The notes beneath the pieces were generated by a model that saw only the letters and a program-made list of their open reading frames with translations, was not told where the DNA came from and searched no databases. Shown here piece after piece: positions 51,135-61,700 of a stretch of DNA of 64,000 nucleotides (position 1 is the first letter of the stretch; every line of letters starts with the position of its first letter). The DNA comes from Actinomyces qiguomingii (GTDB taxonomy: Bacteria > Actinomycetota > Actinomycetes > Actinomycetales > Actinomycetaceae). Both the position numbers and the translations under genes were made by a program. The stretch spans positions 3,906,001 to 3,970,000 of the forward strand of contig NZ_CP025228.1 of NCBI RefSeq assembly GCF_004102025.1, given 5' to 3'.

Positions 51135-52481
51135 GTGTTCATCCGCCGCACCGCGTGGAACACCGCAGCCACCGACCAGCTCCGCATCATTGGCACCGAC
51201 CAGCAGATGCTTGAAGTCAAGTCGGGCATCGGTAAAGACATCCGCGCCACCCTCAGTGCCATGTCCAACTCTGCGGGCGGAACCATCCTCATCGGCCTAG
51301 ACGAAGCACAGGGCTTCGCCCCCGTCCCGGGACTGGACGCGACTCACGCCCGGAAGCGGCTTGTGTCCCGCTGCGAGCAGATGACCCCGGTGGTCCGTCC
51401 CGTCATTGAGGTCGTCCTGATAGAAGGGGCTCCGGTCGTCGTCGCCACGATTCCGGAGATCGAACCCTGCCACAAGCCCTGCTACGTCACCGACCAGGGG
51501 CAATACGGAGCTTCCTACACCAGATCGGGCGACGGCGATCGTCGCTTAACCCAGTACGAGGTCGAACGCCTTCCGGAGGAGCACACTCAATCCCGACGGG
51601 ATGAGGAGTCGGTGACTGAAGCCGGTCTTGGCAACCTCGACGACGACGCCCTGGCCGCCTTCATCTCCAACCAGCGGGCGGTGCGTCCAAAAACCTTCGC
51701 CAACAGCGACGACGGACGCTGCCCGTGAACGCACGCCATGCATCACCCGCAGCATCCCACCCTCGCCTCGCTAATGGCCCTCGGCGAGTACCCTCAGCAG
51801 TTCTTCCCGCGACTAAGCGTCACTTTCGCCGTTTTCCCCGGTACTGACCGGGGTGTCGTCACCGAGGGCGTACACCTGCTCGACAGCGCCACTCTGACCG
51901 GTCCGATTCCGGAACTCGTCAAATCCGCCGTCGATGCCGTTTGTCGCCACATACGCACAGCCAGCCTGGCGGAAGACACCTTCCGCACAGACCTGCCGGA
52001 CTAGCCGCTCGTCGCCGTGCGGGGGGCGGTGGTAAACGCACTCATGCACCGAGACTACTCACCGGCGGCGCGCGGCGCCCAGGTCCAGGTCCAGGTCCAG
52101 GTCCAGAGTCAGACTCAGGCCAGCATGTTCGTCGACCGGCTCGAGATCATAAATCCCGGCGGCCGCTACGGTGCCGTTACGGTAGAGATTCTAGGAAAGG
52201 CAGGAGTGAGCGCGAGCCGCAACCAGACCCTATCCATCCTGTTGGAGTCCACCACCTTCCCCGGTGGCGGCGCGGCGGCAGAGAATCGCGGAACCGGAAT
52301 CGCGGTCATCCAGCAGGCCCTCGCCCAAGCTCTCCTACCACCGCCCGAGACCAGGAGCACGATCGCCAGCTTCTCGATTACCTTTCGCCGAGGGCGCGTC
52401 GCACCGCGGGAGCGGGACTTCACAGTCTACTTAACGATCAGCTTCACACACTGTGAGGTTAGGTGCGAAGCCAATCGTTAA
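51135..52481 (+). pseudogene. decayed AlbA_2/Schlafen-type ATP-binding regulator
   Basis: One reading frame broken by stops at 51726-51728 and 52002-52004. Part 1: AlbA_2 domain (QMLEVKSGIGKDIRATLSAM, AGGTILIGLDEAQGFAPVPG). Part 2: HPTLASLMALGEYPQQFFPR, VFPGTDRG. Part 3: [47 protein letters not shown]. Family members read ...YPLAAVR where this has a stop then PLVAVR, so TAC to TAG is likely. The first stop is bridged by compensating frameshifts. A (CAGGTC)n run at ~52080 adds QVQVQV. Confidence 0.8.
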
Positions 52482-52539
52482 GACCCGCGCGTGCAGTCAT
52501 AAGGACCCCGGTCAGTGGACTCCTGCCCCTTCAGGCCCC

Positions 52540-53571
52540 CTACAGCCAAAGGTCACGACGCCGTCGCACCCCGCGCGTGACCTCGGGCGGGAACAGGCTT
52601 TCCACCCGCCGCACCAACCCCTCGGGATCCGCCAGCTCCCGCCACTCGAAACGGTGTACCGTCCACCCGCCACGGCGCAGCACCATTTCCCGCTGCTTCT
52701 CCGCATGCACGTCCGCCGAGGTAGCCAGCTTGCCGTACCCGTCGAACTCCAGGTCGACCATGGCGCTGTCCACAGCAACGTCAAGAAAGTACTCGCGCGT
52801 ATCGTCACCAATCCATCGTCGCTGCGTCACCGCCTCGGGCACCCCGGCCACGCCGACCGCCCAACGCAACACGCTCTCACCCGGAGACTCCGCAAACGGA
52901 TCCGCGAGCGCCACCGCTCTCCTGGCACGACGTTTGCCGTTGCGTCGCCCCTGCGCCTCAACCATCTGCATCAACCGCTCGCGCGCCACGTCAACCTCCA
53001 TCTCGCCGTAGCAACGCCGGTTGAAGCGATCGGGTCTGCACACCACCCGCAGAGCGGCGTCCACCACGGGCAGCGACTCACGTACCGGCAGGTCAAAGGC
53101 ACAGTCCATGGCGGTGCGCAGCGGCGTCGTCACCCGCAGCCCGCCCACGTTGATGACCTCCTCGGGCGCTGGCGCAATCGTGGAGCGGTGCAGACTCACC
53201 TGGCGCCCGCGACGCCTGCCCGCCGGCATCGCGTACATGACGGCCGGGAGGGTGATCGCGCCATGTGTCCGCTTCCCGGGTACCGCCAAACGAACGTTTG
53301 GCTCCGCCTCCAGGATAGGCAGTCCCAGCACCACCGCCGCTGCCTCGTGGGTCAGGGCGATTGCCGACGGCGAAGCCCGCAGCGCCGCCTCGCAGCGCGC
53401 CAGCGTGACCAGTTGCTTAACGCGCCACCGAGGCGTGTCCGTTGGGGGCGCGACCATATAGCTGCCGCGGGCGATGCGCACAAGATCGCGCCGCCCGGCC
53501 AGGCCGCACTTGGAGCGATCGGCGGTGAACAACATGCGTGGACGCTCGGGCGGAGTTGGGTATGACTGCAT
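52540..53571 (-). CDS. AbiEi-like N-terminus with DUF559/Vsr-like nuclease-fold C-terminus
   Basis: 343 residues. The N-terminal part matches the AbiEi-antitoxin-like proteins of actinobacteria (ARGSYMVAPPTDTPRWRVKQL, LTHEAAAVVLGLPI, VINVGGLRVTTPLRTAMDCA). The C-terminal part is a PD-(D/E)XK-like DUF559 domain (YFLDVAVDSAMVDLEFDGYGK ... KQREMVLRRGGWTVHRFEW). The start is ATG 53571; the frame extends to 53724 without homology. No AbiEii nucleotidyltransferase partner is adjacent, so it is an orphan. Its role is unknown. Confidence 0.7.
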   Translation of the reverse strand: MQSYPTPPERPRMLFTADRSKCGLAGRRDLVRIARGSYMVAPPTDTPRWRVKQLVTLARCEAALRASPSAIALTHEAAAVVLGLPILEAEPNVRLAVPGKRTHGAITLPAVMYAMPAGRRRGRQVSLHRSTIAPAPEEVINVGGLRVTTPLRTAMDCAFDLPVRESLPVVDAALRVVCRPDRFNRRCYGEMEVDVARERLMQMVEAQGRRNGKRRARRAVALADPFAESPGESVLRWAVGVAGVPEAVTQRRWIGDDTREYFLDVAVDSAMVDLEFDGYGKLATSADVHAEKQREMVLRRGGWTVHRFEWRELADPEGLVRRVESLFPPEVTRGVRRRRDLWL

Positions 53572-53828
53572 TCCAGCAGGATGACCTCGGGCCGACGGCG
53601 GCGCCACCGCGCCCTTCGAACTCTGTGGATTGGGGTGTCGCGAACACTGCCTGTGGATACCGGTGGGGTCGGTAAGCCGCACGGTGATTCCCCAGCGATG
53701 CTCAGTGAACGACACGCGCGTCACCGGAAGCCGACCTGGTCACGGACGCCGGCGCCAGCCAATCCGCCCTCGGCCGGCACGTCCCAACCCAGCCCCGGCC
53801 GGCACATCCCAACCCAGCCCCGCTGACG

Positions 53829-53937
53829 TTTACTACGCCGGTTCGGTCTCTACTACGCCACTTAGGCCTCTGCTGAAGGGCTCCGTAGGCTTCAATCAAC
53901 GCCTAACCGGCGTACCCAACGCCCAAGTGGCGTAGTA
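53829..53937. repeat. dispersed palindromic repeat, copy C
   Basis: TTTACTACGCCGGTTCGG ... CAAGTGGCGTAGTA; CTACTACGCCACTTAGGC pairs with GCCTAA and AAGTGGCGTAGTAG. Same length and order of stems as copies A and B. Confidence 0.88.
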
Positions 53938-54375
53938 GACGGGGGCGACGGGCTGCGATCACCACTGCTGACACAACAGCCGTAACCACGAGTTGCAGGC
54001 CAGGCCTCCGCCCTGACCGCCCCCACAGAGATATTGCGGCCGTATCCACTGCATAGAGGATGAGCCGCCCCGCAAGCATCCTTTTGCCCTCCGCAGTGGA
54101 CGCGTGGAATCATGACTACAACGGCGCACAGACACAAGCATCTGCTGGCCAGTGGAACACAGGCGAGGTATGCGCTCCCCGCAAGCGCCTGAGCGCCAGG
54201 TCTGGGCGTCGGTCAGGCGCCCGCCAATCGGGCACCCCGCCGCCAACCGGGCACCCCGCCGCCAACCGGGCACGCCGACGCCGCAACCGCCACCCGCTAC
54301 AGGCCGCGCGTCTCGCCGCCTGCCGCGTGCCGCCGACGCCGCGCAGTGCACGACGCGCGTCTCCCCGCCCGCTGC
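53938..54375. other. intergenic region with a 19-bp tandem repeat
   Basis: ~440 bp without a gene between repeat copy C and the CCA-transferase stop. It includes three 19-bp units (54221, 54240, 54259; core CCGCCAACCGGGCACCCCG). Confidence 0.65.
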
Positions 54376-55902
54376 CTACTTCCCGCCGCGCGCCGCCCAC
54401 CAGGAGTGCAGCGCCTCGCGCGCCAGGTCCTCGCCCATGGGCCCCTTCTCCATGCGCAGGTCCATGAGGAAGCGGTACGCCTCACCAACCACCGGCCCGG
54501 GCCCGACGCCGAGCTCGGCCATGATCTGCTTGCCGTCCAGGTCCGGGCGGATGGCGGCCAGCTCCTCCTCCTCGCGCAGCTGCGCGATGCGGGCCTCCAG
54601 GTCGTCGTAGGCCGCATCCAGCATGTGGGCCTTGCGCCTGTTGCGAGTGGTCACGTCCGCACGGGTCAGCCGGTGCAGGCGTTCCAGCAACGGCCCGGCG
54701 TCGGCCACGTACCGGCGCACCGCAGAGTCAGACCAGGCGGCGTCGGCGTAACCGTGGAAGCGCAGGTGCAGCTCCACCAGGCGCGAGACGTCCTTGATGG
54801 TCTGCTTGTCGAAGCGCAGGGCGCGCATGCGCTTGGCGGTCATGCGGGCGCCGACGTGATCGTGCCCGTGGAAGGTGACGGTGCCGTCACGCAGGAAGCG
54901 GCGGGTGGCGGGCTTACCGATGTCGTGGAAGATCGCCGCCAGCCGCAGCGTGAGGTCCGGGCCAGGCACGGGTCCGTCGGGGCCGGTCTCCAGGTCGATG
55001 GCCTGATCCAGCACGGTAAGCGTGTGCTCGTAGACGTCCTTGTGGCGCTTGTGCTCGTCGACGGTCTCCTGCAGGGCAGCCAGCTCGGGCAGGACCACGT
55101 CGGCCACGCCGGTGTGCACCAGGAGTTCTAGCCCGCGGCGCGGCCACGGCGCCAGCAGCAGCCGCTCGAGCTCGGCCCGCACGCGTTCGGCAGAGACGAT
55201 CTCCAGGCGCGGCGCCATATCGGTCATGGCTTCCATCACGTCGGGCTCGACGTCGAATCCCAGTTGGGCGGCGAAGCGGGCCGCCCGCATGATCCGCAGC
55301 GGGTCGTCATCGAAGGACTGCTCGGCGGACACCGGGGTGCGCAGCGAGCCCGCCAGCAGGTCCTCGAAGCCGCCGTGGGGGTCAACTAGTTCCAGATCCG
55401 GCAGCCGCAGCGCCATGGCGTTGACGGTGAAGTCGCGGCGCGTGAGGTCACCCACAAGGCTGTCCCCGTAGGCGACGGCGGGCTTGCGCGAGCCAGAGTC
55501 GTAGGCCTCGGTGCGGTAGGTGGTTACCTCAACGATCTCCTCACCTCTGCGCGCGCCGATGGTGCCGAAGTCCTTGCCGACATCCCAGCAGGCATCGCCC
55601 CACTCCCGCAGGATCACCTCGGTCTGCTCAGGGCGGGCGGAGGTGGTGCAGTCCAGGTCGTGCGGAACGACGCCGAGGAAGGCATCACGCACAGGCCCAC
55701 CGACCAGTGCGAGTTCGTGTCCGGCGTCGGCGAAGTGGCGGCCGAGTTCGTGCAGACAGGATGGCAGTTCACCCAGCGCCCGGCGGGCGGTGGGCGTCAG
55801 GCCGGCGTGATCGGGGGCCTCGTCGGGGACGACGACGGTGCGGGTGTCGCACTGCGTGCGGGAGGCGGACATGGTGGCGGGGGCGGTCGGGCGGTCGGTC
55901 AT
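54376..55902 (-). CDS. cca: CCA tRNA nucleotidyltransferase
   Basis: 508 residues. Adds or repairs the 3' CCA of tRNAs (class II). Head domain: LALVGGPVRDAFLG, then the metal-binding HDLDCTTSARPE. Next DLTRRDFTVNAMAL and FDDDPLRIMRAARFAAQLGF. The HD domain is LAAIFHDIGKPATRR ... FHGHDHVGARM. I use ATG 55902; ATG 55872 is a possible shorter start. Divergent from the NUDIX gene with 66 bp between, the standard actinobacterial order near the origin. Confidence 0.93.
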   Translation of the reverse strand: MTDRPTAPATMSASRTQCDTRTVVVPDEAPDHAGLTPTARRALGELPSCLHELGRHFADAGHELALVGGPVRDAFLGVVPHDLDCTTSARPEQTEVILREWGDACWDVGKDFGTIGARRGEEIVEVTTYRTEAYDSGSRKPAVAYGDSLVGDLTRRDFTVNAMALRLPDLELVDPHGGFEDLLAGSLRTPVSAEQSFDDDPLRIMRAARFAAQLGFDVEPDVMEAMTDMAPRLEIVSAERVRAELERLLLAPWPRRGLELLVHTGVADVVLPELAALQETVDEHKRHKDVYEHTLTVLDQAIDLETGPDGPVPGPDLTLRLAAIFHDIGKPATRRFLRDGTVTFHGHDHVGARMTAKRMRALRFDKQTIKDVSRLVELHLRFHGYADAAWSDSAVRRYVADAGPLLERLHRLTRADVTTRNRRKAHMLDAAYDDLEARIAQLREEEELAAIRPDLDGKQIMAELGVGPGPVVGEAYRFLMDLRMEKGPMGEDLAREALHSWWAARGGK

Positions 55903-55968
55903 CGACCTAAGCCTGCCACGCGGAGAGCAAGCAAGCCGATCGGCGGGCGGACCGCCTAGAGTGTCCCC

Positions 55969-56478
55969 ATGTCCTCCCAGCGCTCTCGTATGCCCCGCGC
56001 CGGCAGCCGGCCGCAGCACACGACTGCGCGCCAACTGCCGATCATTGATGAGACCAGCGCCGGCGGACTAATCATCGACGTGCAGGAGGGAAGGGCGGTA
56101 ACCGCCGTCATTGCGCGCCGCAACCGGGGGGGCCGCCTGGAGTGGTGCCTGCCGAAGGGCCATTTGGAAGGTGAGGAGACCGCCGAGGAGGCGGCCGTGC
56201 GTGAGATCGCCGAGGAGACCGGCATAACCGGCCGGGTGCTACGGCATCTGGCCACCGTGGACTACTGGTTCGCCGGTGAGGATCACCGCGTGCACAAGGT
56301 CGTCCACCATTTCCTGTTGGAGGCGCTCGGCGGCGACCTGACCACCGAGAACGATCCCGACCATGAGGCGGAGGATGTCGAATGGGTGACCCTGGAAGAC
56401 GTCGCCCGCCGCCTGGCCTACCCCAATGAGCGTCGGATTGTTGCCGCCGCCAGGGAGATCCTGGTGGGTGACGGGTGA
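55969..56478 (+). CDS. NUDIX hydrolase
   Basis: 169 residues. Nudix box GHLEGEETAEEAAVREIAEE followed by TGI fits GX5EX7REUXEEXGU, preceded by RGGRLEWCLPK. Hydrolyses a nucleoside diphosphate linked to X, substrate unknown. The short N-terminal 40 residues are basic. Its stop overlaps the GTG of the DUF6049-type gene (56475), so it heads the NUDIX-DUF6049-MurJ unit. Confidence 0.9.
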   Translation: MSSQRSRMPRAGSRPQHTTARQLPIIDETSAGGLIIDVQEGRAVTAVIARRNRGGRLEWCLPKGHLEGEETAEEAAVREIAEETGITGRVLRHLATVDYWFAGEDHRVHKVVHHFLLEALGGDLTTENDPDHEAEDVEWVTLEDVARRLAYPNERRIVAAAREILVGDG

Positions 56479-58766
56479 GGCGCACCCCGGCGCTTCGCCG
56501 TCCGCAGATAACGCACGCCGCCAGGCAGATGCTGACGGCGCTGCTGTCCGTGCTCGTCCTGGTTGGCGGGCTCGTGGCGGCCCCTGTCGGTGTCGCCCTG
56601 ACAGCAGGGGTAGGCGTGTCCTTCGGAGCCGATAAAGTCGCCGACGTCGACGACCGGGACACCGGGCAGGTGAGGCTGTCCGTGACGAGTCTGGCGCCGG
56701 AGGTCGTGGGCACCGGGGAGGACGTCACCGTTGCAGGCACCATCACCAACGGCACCGACCAGGCACTGGCTGGAGCTACGCTGGTGGTGCAGATGCAGAC
56801 ACACACCGAGGTCGCCACCAATGGCCTGGCCTCTTGGTTGGCCAATGAGCAGGACACCACGCTGACCACCGTCGCCCTGCAGACACTTGAGCATGAGGTG
56901 GCGCCGGGGGCGGAAATGAGTTTCAGAGTCACCGTGGACTCCGACGACCTGCCGCTGACCGACCCCAGTCAGTGGGGTCCGCGCGGCATTCAGGTGGCCC
57001 TCACCCAGGGTTACACCACCCTCGCACAGGACCGCACCATAGTGCTGTGGAACTCGGGCGTGCGAGTCAGTCCCACGCGCATAACCGCATTCGTCCCGGT
57101 GACCGCCTCTCCGGCTGAGCTGCTGGCACTGGCCGCCGCACCGCAGTCGGAGGAGGAGGCGGCCGTGCCCTCCGCCGGCGCCACCGCGTCTCCTGCGGAC
57201 TCTCCCGCAGACGCGGCGGATAAGACGGCCGTCGCGGAGGCGGACACGAGCACTTCCCAAACACTCGCCGCCCTGCACGAACGCGTACTTGGGCTGCTGG
57301 ACTTGGCCGGCGACGGCGTCGTCGTGGCTGTCGACCCTGCCCTGCTGGAGGTACTCGGCCTGGATACCATCGCACAGGGCCAGGCGACCACCGCGCCCAG
57401 CCCCTCGGAGCCGGCGGGTGACCCGACTGGCACCCCCGAAGCGGATGCGAGCGCTGCCGGAACCAACGAGCTCGCCCGCGCGCTGGCTGCGGCCTTGGAG
57501 GCCGGAGACGTGGTCGCCCTGCCGTGGGCGGATGCCGACCTGACCGCCCTGGCACACCTGGGGGAGAACGATCTGATCGACTCCGCCTTCAAGCGTACCG
57601 AGGCCGGCAAGGTGGCGCAGTCCGGCGCCGACACCTCTGTGGCCTGGTCCGCCGGCGCCCTGGACGGAACCACACTGGCCACCCTGCCCGCCTCGGTGAC
57701 CACCGTCGTCGCCGCACCCGATGACGCACCCGTGGCCGTGGACCTGACCTACACGCCGTCGGGAACCATGACACTCGACGGGCGCACCCTGCTCATCCCC
57801 GATGCGGGGCTGTCCGCCGCGGCCGGCGGCGTCCTGGTCACCTATCAGGGGCAGGAGGAGCTGTCCCAGCTCGACGCCCTCCAACTGCTGCGCGGGCAGA
57901 CCGCCATCCTGACCCGCCAGGCCCCGGCCCTGAGCCGCGACATCATTGTGGCCGTCCCCCGGGAGCAGGCCGCCGTCACCGACCCCGAGGCGCTCGGCCG
58001 ACGCCTGAAGGCATTGACCAACTCCACCTGGACGCAGGCCCAGAACCTCGATTCGCTGCTCGCCTCCGCCGCCGCCGAGGCTACGGCCGGCACCGAGATG
58101 CTGCGTATGGACTTGCCGGAATTCTCCACCGGGGAGGGGGAGGTGACGGCGATGACCCTGACCAGCGCGCGGGATACCGCCGCCCACCTGGACTCGGTCG
58201 GCTCGATCCTGACCGATCCCGAACGCGCCCTGGGGTTGTCCACCGATGTGGTGGCGCTGACGGCGTCGTCTTCCTGGCGCGCGGACCAGGACGCCTGCAC
58301 CAACATGATCGCCCAGGCACGCGCCCGCGGGGATACGGTGACCGCGTCCCTGACGACGGCTCCGTCTAGCACCATCAACCTGATCTCCTCGGCCGCCGAC
58401 CTGCCGGTGCGGATCGTCTCCTCACTCGATCAGGACGTGACGGTCAAGGTGCATCTGGAGTCCAGTTCCACGCGTCTGCAGACCGATGAGGATGTCACTA
58501 TCACCGTTCCGGCGGGCGGGCAGGCGACGGCGAGCGTGCCGGTGACCGCCGTCGGCTCCGGCGACGTCGATTTGACCATCCGACTGCGCTCCGAAAACGG
58601 GACGGATCTCGGCACGCCCTCCACGGTGCACCTGCGGGTGCGGGCCGACTGGGAGAATATGGGCACGCGCGTCCTCAGCGGGGTCCTGGTGCTTCTGCTC
58701 ATAGCCGGCATCATCCGGACCGTGCGCCGGGGCCGCCGCACCGCCACACCCAGGGAGCGCAGATGA
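56475..58766 (+). CDS. DUF6049-type secreted/membrane protein
   Basis: 763 residues from GTG 56475. Signal-like helix (MLTALLSVLVLVGGLVAAPV), then beta-rich domains (VRLSVTSLAPEVVGTGEDVTVAGTI, typical of the N-terminal module) and a central Ala/Glu-rich region. The C-terminal Ig-like part is IVSSLDQDVTVKVHLE... and one membrane helix follows (RVLSGVLVLLLIAGIIRTV) with a basic tail. The protein always sits before murJ in actinobacteria, so a cell-envelope role is likely. Overlaps both neighbours by 4 bp. Confidence 0.82.
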   Translation: MRRTPALRRPQITHAARQMLTALLSVLVLVGGLVAAPVGVALTAGVGVSFGADKVADVDDRDTGQVRLSVTSLAPEVVGTGEDVTVAGTITNGTDQALAGATLVVQMQTHTEVATNGLASWLANEQDTTLTTVALQTLEHEVAPGAEMSFRVTVDSDDLPLTDPSQWGPRGIQVALTQGYTTLAQDRTIVLWNSGVRVSPTRITAFVPVTASPAELLALAAAPQSEEEAAVPSAGATASPADSPADAADKTAVAEADTSTSQTLAALHERVLGLLDLAGDGVVVAVDPALLEVLGLDTIAQGQATTAPSPSEPAGDPTGTPEADASAAGTNELARALAAALEAGDVVALPWADADLTALAHLGENDLIDSAFKRTEAGKVAQSGADTSVAWSAGALDGTTLATLPASVTTVVAAPDDAPVAVDLTYTPSGTMTLDGRTLLIPDAGLSAAAGGVLVTYQGQEELSQLDALQLLRGQTAILTRQAPALSRDIIVAVPREQAAVTDPEALGRRLKALTNSTWTQAQNLDSLLASAAAEATAGTEMLRMDLPEFSTGEGEVTAMTLTSARDTAAHLDSVGSILTDPERALGLSTDVVALTASSSWRADQDACTNMIAQARARGDTVTASLTTAPSSTINLISSAADLPVRIVSSLDQDVTVKVHLESSSTRLQTDEDVTITVPAGGQATASVPVTAVGSGDVDLTIRLRSENGTDLGTPSTVHLRVRADWENMGTRVLSGVLVLLLIAGIIRTVRRGRRTATPRERR

Positions 58767-61700
58767 AGCAGGACGGGGCCCAGTCCCACACCCGTGGCCC
58801 GGCCGCGCGGGGGCAGCATTCCGGCCCGGCCTCGGGGCGGCAATCCCCGGCGGATAAGCAGGCGGACAAGTCGACGCCCTCGATTGCCCGCTCCAGCGCC
58901 GTTATGGCCGCCGGCACGCTCGCCTCCCGCATTCTCGGCCTGGTGCGCAACGCCCTGCTGGTGACCGCCCTGGGTGCCACCGCCTCCGGTGCGGCCGACG
59001 CCTTCAACACCGCCAACACGGTGCCCACCCAGCTGTACAACCTGCTGATCGGCGGCATCCTCAATGCGATCTTAGTGCCGCAGATCGTGCGGGCGCTGCG
59101 CCAGCGCAACGGGGAGGAGCTGGTCAATCGACTACTGACGGCCGCTTCGGCGCTGATCGCCGCCGTGGCCGCGCTGCTGACCGTGGCCGCGCCGCTGGTG
59201 ATCAAGTTGTACGCCTCGGGCCTGGGCCGTTGGCAGCCACTGGCCTTCGCCTTCGCCTTCTGGTGCATGCCGCAGATCTTCTTCTACGGGTTGTACGCCC
59301 TTTGGGGGCAGGTGCTCAATGCGCGCTCCAGCTTCGGGCCGTACATGTGGTCCCCGGTGCTTAACAACATTATCTCGATCGTCTCGATCCTGGCCTACCT
59401 GCATATTTACGGCGGTTACACCTCCGGCCAGGACCCGGGCATCTGGGACGCGGGTCGCATCGCCCTAATCGGTGCGACGACGACGCTGGGCATCGCCGCC
59501 CAGGCGCTCATCTTGTACATTCCGCTGGTCCGCTCCGGCTTCCGCCCCAGGATCATCTTTGGGGTGCGCGGCACGGGCCTGGGCACCATGTCCAAGGTGG
59601 CGCTGTGGGCACTGCTGGGCACGGGCATCGTCTCACTGGGTGATCTGGCCGCCACGAACCTGGGTTCGCGGGCGGTCACGGCCGCCGAATCGGCGGCCTA
59701 CGCGGACGTGATCGTCCCGTCGACGACGATGTACGCCAACGCCCAGCTGGTCTACATGCTGCCGCAGTCGCTGATCACCACTTCCATCATCACCGCCCTG
59801 TTCACCCGTATGAGTGAGAAGGCGGCAGCCGGGGACCGGGAGGGCGTGCGCGATGACCTGTCTCTGGGGCTGCGTTCGATCGCCGTTTTTACGGTGCTGT
59901 TCGCGGCCGGCATTGGCACCCTGGCGGCGCCGGCGCTGCAGGTGTTCGTCCCCTCGCTGTCCCTGGAGCAGGCCACTGCCTCCGCCCCGATCCTGACGGT
60001 TCTGGCTGTGGGCATTGTGGGGCAGGGCGTGTGGTTCACCATGCAGCGGGTGATGCTCGCCTACGCCGACACCAAGCGACTGCTGATCGCCGATACGGTG
60101 GTGGGGATCATCCCGATAGTGGTCTGCCTGGGCGCCTACCTGTTGGCCCCGGCCAACCACTGGATGCTGTGGGCTGCGGTGGCATCGGCCACCTGCCAGA
60201 TTGCCGGGTTCCTGGTTCTGGTGCCATTGATCCGCCGCCATTTGCCGGACCTGGACGGGCCCCGGGTGGTGGGCACCTACGCGCGGCTGATCGCCGCGGC
60301 GCTGCCCGCCGTGCTGGCGGGACTGGGGTTGCGCCGTTTGTTTGGCCCGAGTGACGGCTCTTTGACCGGCTCCCGCCCTGTAGACGCTCTGGTCACCGTA
60401 ATGGTGGTGGCCGTAGTCATGTCGGTGGTCTATCTGGCGGTGGCCAAGCTCCTGCGCGTGCAGGAGTTGGACGTGTTCTTCAGCCCACTTTCGCGCATTG
60501 TGGCCAAGATCGGACGGATCCTGCCCGGGCCGGTGGGCCGGGCGGTTGAGCAGGCGGGCCGGGCCCTGGCACCGGCCGCGTCCCCGGCGAGTCCCGCCGC
60601 CGAGCCGCCCCTGGTGTTGCCGCCCTCCTTCCCGCCCAGTGCGCGCCGGACTGCTCCACCACCACCACCGCCACCGCCTACCGCGAGTATCGGTTTCGCC
60701 CCGGCCACCGTCTGGCCGGCCGATCCGGCTAGACTCGCTTTCAATACGCAGGCACTACCAGTCGTGGGGGGCGACCTTATGACGGACGCGACGCCGATCG
60801 GCTCCGGCCGATACGAGCTGCTGTCCACGATGCCCGCGACGCTGCCGCGGATCGTGCGGCACCTGGGCCGAGACACAATCCTGGACCGCACGGTGACCGT
60901 GCTCATGTTGACCGATGCCACCCCGCATCGCCGCGAGGTGCTCGAAGCGGCCACCCGCGCCGTCCTGGTGGATGACGCCCGTATTCAGCGCGTCTACGAC
61001 GTCGACACGACCACGCCGTCGTTCATCGTCACCGAGCCGATAGCGGGCCGCACCTTCTCAACACTGGTCGGTGAGGGACTGCGGGCCGATCAGGTGCGCG
61101 CCATTGTCGGCGAGGCGGCCCAGGCCTTGAGTGCCTGTTCGCGCCGCGGCCTGCACCACCTGAACCTGTCGCCGGACTCGGTGCGGGTGCGTCCCGACGG
61201 CACCGTGCAGGTTTCCGGCGTCGGCGTGGAGGCGGCCGCGCTGGGCCGGGAATCGGTGGCCGCAACCGATCCGCTGGCCGCCGACCGCACCGACGCGCGG
61301 GCGCTGGTTGAGCTGCTGTACTTCGGCCTGACCGGGCGCTGGCCGGGCAAGCGTGCCGGGTTGCCCGCGGCACCCACGGCGGGCGGCGCCCCCGTACCCC
61401 CGTCGCAGCTCGCGCACACGCCCAACGACGTCGACCACGCCCTGGATGCACTGGTCGCCCGCACCTGGGGAGAACCGACGCGGGTGCCGACCTCGGCCGC
61501 GGAAATCGCGAGCGCTCTGGCGCCTTGGGACACCGGAGTTCTGACATCCCTCGGCGCCGCGACCGCTACCGGCCCCGCCCCCGAGCCCCCGGCCGAGGCG
61601 GAGCAATCCTCGGCGGCAACGGCCGCTGGCGCGCTCACCGGCATGGCCGGCGGCGTTCTAGCCCGACTGCGGCGCCGTTCCACAGCCCGTGCCGCCACCC

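Noticed and set aside
56418..58187. 589-codon frame opposite the DUF6049-type gene
   Set aside because: Antisense GC artefact with Gly/Gln-rich composition.
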